Shown piece after piece: positions 4,604 to 5,849 of a stretch of 5,849 nucleotides of DNA (within the stretch, counting starts at the first letter, position 1; the number at the start of each line of letters is the position of its first letter). A program made the position numbers and the translations under genes. The notes below the pieces were generated by a model. It was not told the origin of the DNA. It ran no database searches and saw nothing but the letters and a program-made list of their open reading frames with translations. Origin of the DNA: an uncultured Muribaculaceae bacterium (GTDB lineage: Bacteria > Bacteroidota > Bacteroidia > Bacteroidales > Muribaculaceae); the NCBI GenBank assembly GCA_947173755.1, contig CAMWGM010000107.1:1-5849 (forward strand), given 5' to 3'.

Positions 4604-5849
4604 TTGAAACACAGTTGCTTGACATACAGAAATTTATTTGCTTTTATAGTCATGATGTACCTCATCATGACCCCTTCTGTCATGTCAGCGCAGACTCAGC
4701 CGAAATTCGTCACGCCCGGTTTCACTCCTCCTCCTACAGTTATTTCTGGTCAGCCCCTGCTGAATGCGGCCGACTCGGTGATGATGCCTTATCCGGTGTC
4801 AAACGCTATCCCGCAGTCTTATGAGGACCTGATGAAAGCGGAATTTGCGGCCGATCTTTCCAACCCTTCCAACATCACGACCACCGTTGATTTCGACCCG
4901 CAGCTCGGTTTCTACGTCGTGCGTACCCGTCTCGGCGACCGTGACGTCACGACACCTTTCTACCTTACGCAGGCACAATATAACGCATGGCAGAACCGTC
5001 TGGCAATGCAACATTATTTCCGCCAGCGTAACTCCGATTCGGTGAAAGGCGAGAAGGATAAAGAGCCTTTCAATATACTGGATATGAATTTCGCTCTCGG
5101 CCCGTTAGACAAGATTTTCGGCCCGGGAGGAGTCAGTCTGAAGACACAGGGTTCCGTAATGATGTCGTTCGGTGTGAAGTCAAACAAGACCGACAACCCT
5201 GCGCTGTCTCTTCAGTCTCGCCGTCACACGTATTTTGATTTCGACCAGAAAATTCAGGCGACAATTCAGGCAGGCGTCGGGACGCGCATGAAATTCAACA
5301 TGACTTATAATACCGACGCTACTTTCGACTTCGACTCCAAAAACATCAAACTGGCCTATGACGGCGAGGAGGATGACATTGTCAAGCAGATCGAGGCAGG
5401 TAATGTCTCTATGACTACAGGTTCGTCGCTCATCCGCGGATCGACGGCTCTTTTCGGTGTCAAGGCTAAACTGCAGTTCGGCAAACTTACCACCACGGCC
5501 CTTGTATCGCAGCAACAGTCACAATCGACATCGGTAAGTTCGAAGGGTGGGGCTCAGACTACAGAGTTCACAGTCAAGGTTGACGATTATGATCAGAACC
5601 GTCACTTCTTTCTCGGTCATTTTTTCCGCGACAACTACGACCGCTTTGCCTCGAAACTCCCGTTTGTCTCGTCGGGTATAAAAATCACTCGTATCGAAGT
5701 CTGGATCACAAACAAGAACTCCAACTTCGAGCAGGCGCGCAACTTCGTCGGCTTCATGGATCTGGGCGAGAACACCCATCTGGCATCGACTTACTGGAAG
5801 CCGGATATGACCCTGCCGCTCCCGACCAACTCGTCAAACAATCTCCTGC
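4604..5849 (+). CDS. sprA: Type IX secretion outer-membrane translocon SprA (Sov), N-terminal part
   Basis: SprA forms the very large beta-barrel through which type IX cargo crosses the outer membrane; it is also needed for gliding in flavobacteria. Full proteins are around 2,400 residues; 415 codons are present and the frame runs off the window. Family features: DLSNPSNITTTVDFDPQLG, then GPGGVSLKTQGS (from 173), YFDFDQKIQ (from 210), YNTDATFDFD (from 235), EAGNVS (264-269), VSQQQSQS (from 301), GGAQTTEF and DDYDQNRHFFLGHFFRDNYD (327-346). The start is uncertain. From the first ATGs (4652 or 4655) the export signal lacks a charged N-terminus. From TTG 4604 it reads MKHSCLTYRN, a hydrophobic core of about 12 residues, then SVMSA before Q30, a complete signal peptide. 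TTG 4619 is also possible. From the chosen start the gap to ruvA is 31 bases. Identity is firm, the exact start is not. Confidence 0.93.
   Translation, partial: MKHSCLTYRNLFAFIVMMYLIMTPSVMSAQTQPKFVTPGFTPPPTVISGQPLLNAADSVMMPYPVSNAIPQSYEDLMKAEFAADLSNPSNITTTVDFDPQLGFYVVRTRLGDRDVTTPFYLTQAQYNAWQNRLAMQHYFRQRNSDSVKGEKDKEPFNILDMNFALGPLDKIFGPGGVSLKTQGSVMMSFGVKSNKTDNPALSLQSRRHTYFDFDQKIQATIQAGVGTRMKFNMTYNTDATFDFDSKNIKLAYDGEEDDIVKQIEAGNVSMTTGSSLIRGSTALFGVKAKLQFGKLTTTALVSQQQSQSTSVSSKGGAQTTEFTVKVDDYDQNRHFFLGHFFRDNYDRFASKLPFVSSGIKITRIEVWITNKNSNFEQARNFVGFMDLGENTHLASTYWKPDMTLPLPTNSSNNLL
4649..4671 (+). repeat. Perfect inverted repeat over the signal-peptide region of sprA
   Basis: GTCATGATG (4649-4657), loop TACCT, CATCATGAC (4663-4671) form a perfect 9-base-pair stem with a 5-base loop. 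It covers the ATG codons at 4652, 4655 and 4667. No T run follows, so it is not an intrinsic terminator. In mRNA it would hide those ATGs, which fits translation starting upstream; it could also be an operator-like site or chance. Confidence 0.6.

Noticed and set aside
4633..4640. TTTATTTG as a -7 promoter box for sprA
   Set aside because: It is close to TAnnTTTG, but there is no TTTG at 19-21 bases upstream; the nearest (4603-4606) is 26 bases away. It also lies within the likely signal-peptide coding sequence.
5180..5779. Two minus-strand ORFs (5180-5515 and 5519-5779) opposite sprA
   Set aside because: The plus-strand frame is continuous and carries clear SprA motifs; these are antisense shadows.

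Overview
The window looks like a chromosomal segment of a Bacteroidales bacterium, probably from the Muribaculaceae or a neighbouring family; this is inferred from sequence feel, not from a search. Three things point there: a canonical Bacteroides-type promoter (TTTG, 20 bases, TAACTTTG), the absence of strong Shine-Dalgarno sequences, and the gene content, namely a DAHP synthase fused to chorismate mutase and the type IX secretion translocon protein SprA. No mobile element, CRISPR array, rRNA or tRNA was seen.

Left part (1-3458, minus strand): a tight four-gene operon for phenylalanine and tyrosine. In order of transcription it holds prephenate dehydratase (pheA), a class I/II PLP aminotransferase, a bifunctional DAHP synthase / chorismate mutase, and prephenate dehydrogenase (tyrA, cut by the window edge). 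The gaps are only 2, 4 and 2 bases. Together the genes supply the committed shikimate-entry step, chorismate to prephenate, both prephenate branches and a candidate for the final transamination.

Middle (3459-3972): a 514-base divergent intergenic region that is the most interesting part of the window. Read on the minus strand it has a strong promoter, a leader of about 120 bases, and then a 34-codon ORF whose codons 6-16 are mostly Phe and Tyr (FRFYRSGFFFY). A perfect 9-base-pair candidate antiterminator follows, and then an intrinsic terminator with a run of six T ending 10 bases before the pheA start codon. These are the parts of a ribosome-mediated transcription attenuator that senses charged tRNA-Phe (and perhaps tRNA-Tyr) and controls the whole operon. 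A second small ORF overlaps the leader-peptide start through ATGA.

Right part (3973-5849, plus strand): ruvA, encoding the Holliday-junction-binding subunit of RuvAB, followed after a short gap with no visible terminator by the 5' part of sprA. SprA is the giant outer-membrane beta-barrel of the type IX secretion system. Its signal peptide is only complete if translation starts at a TTG upstream of the first ATGs, and a perfect 9-base-pair inverted repeat lies over those ATGs.
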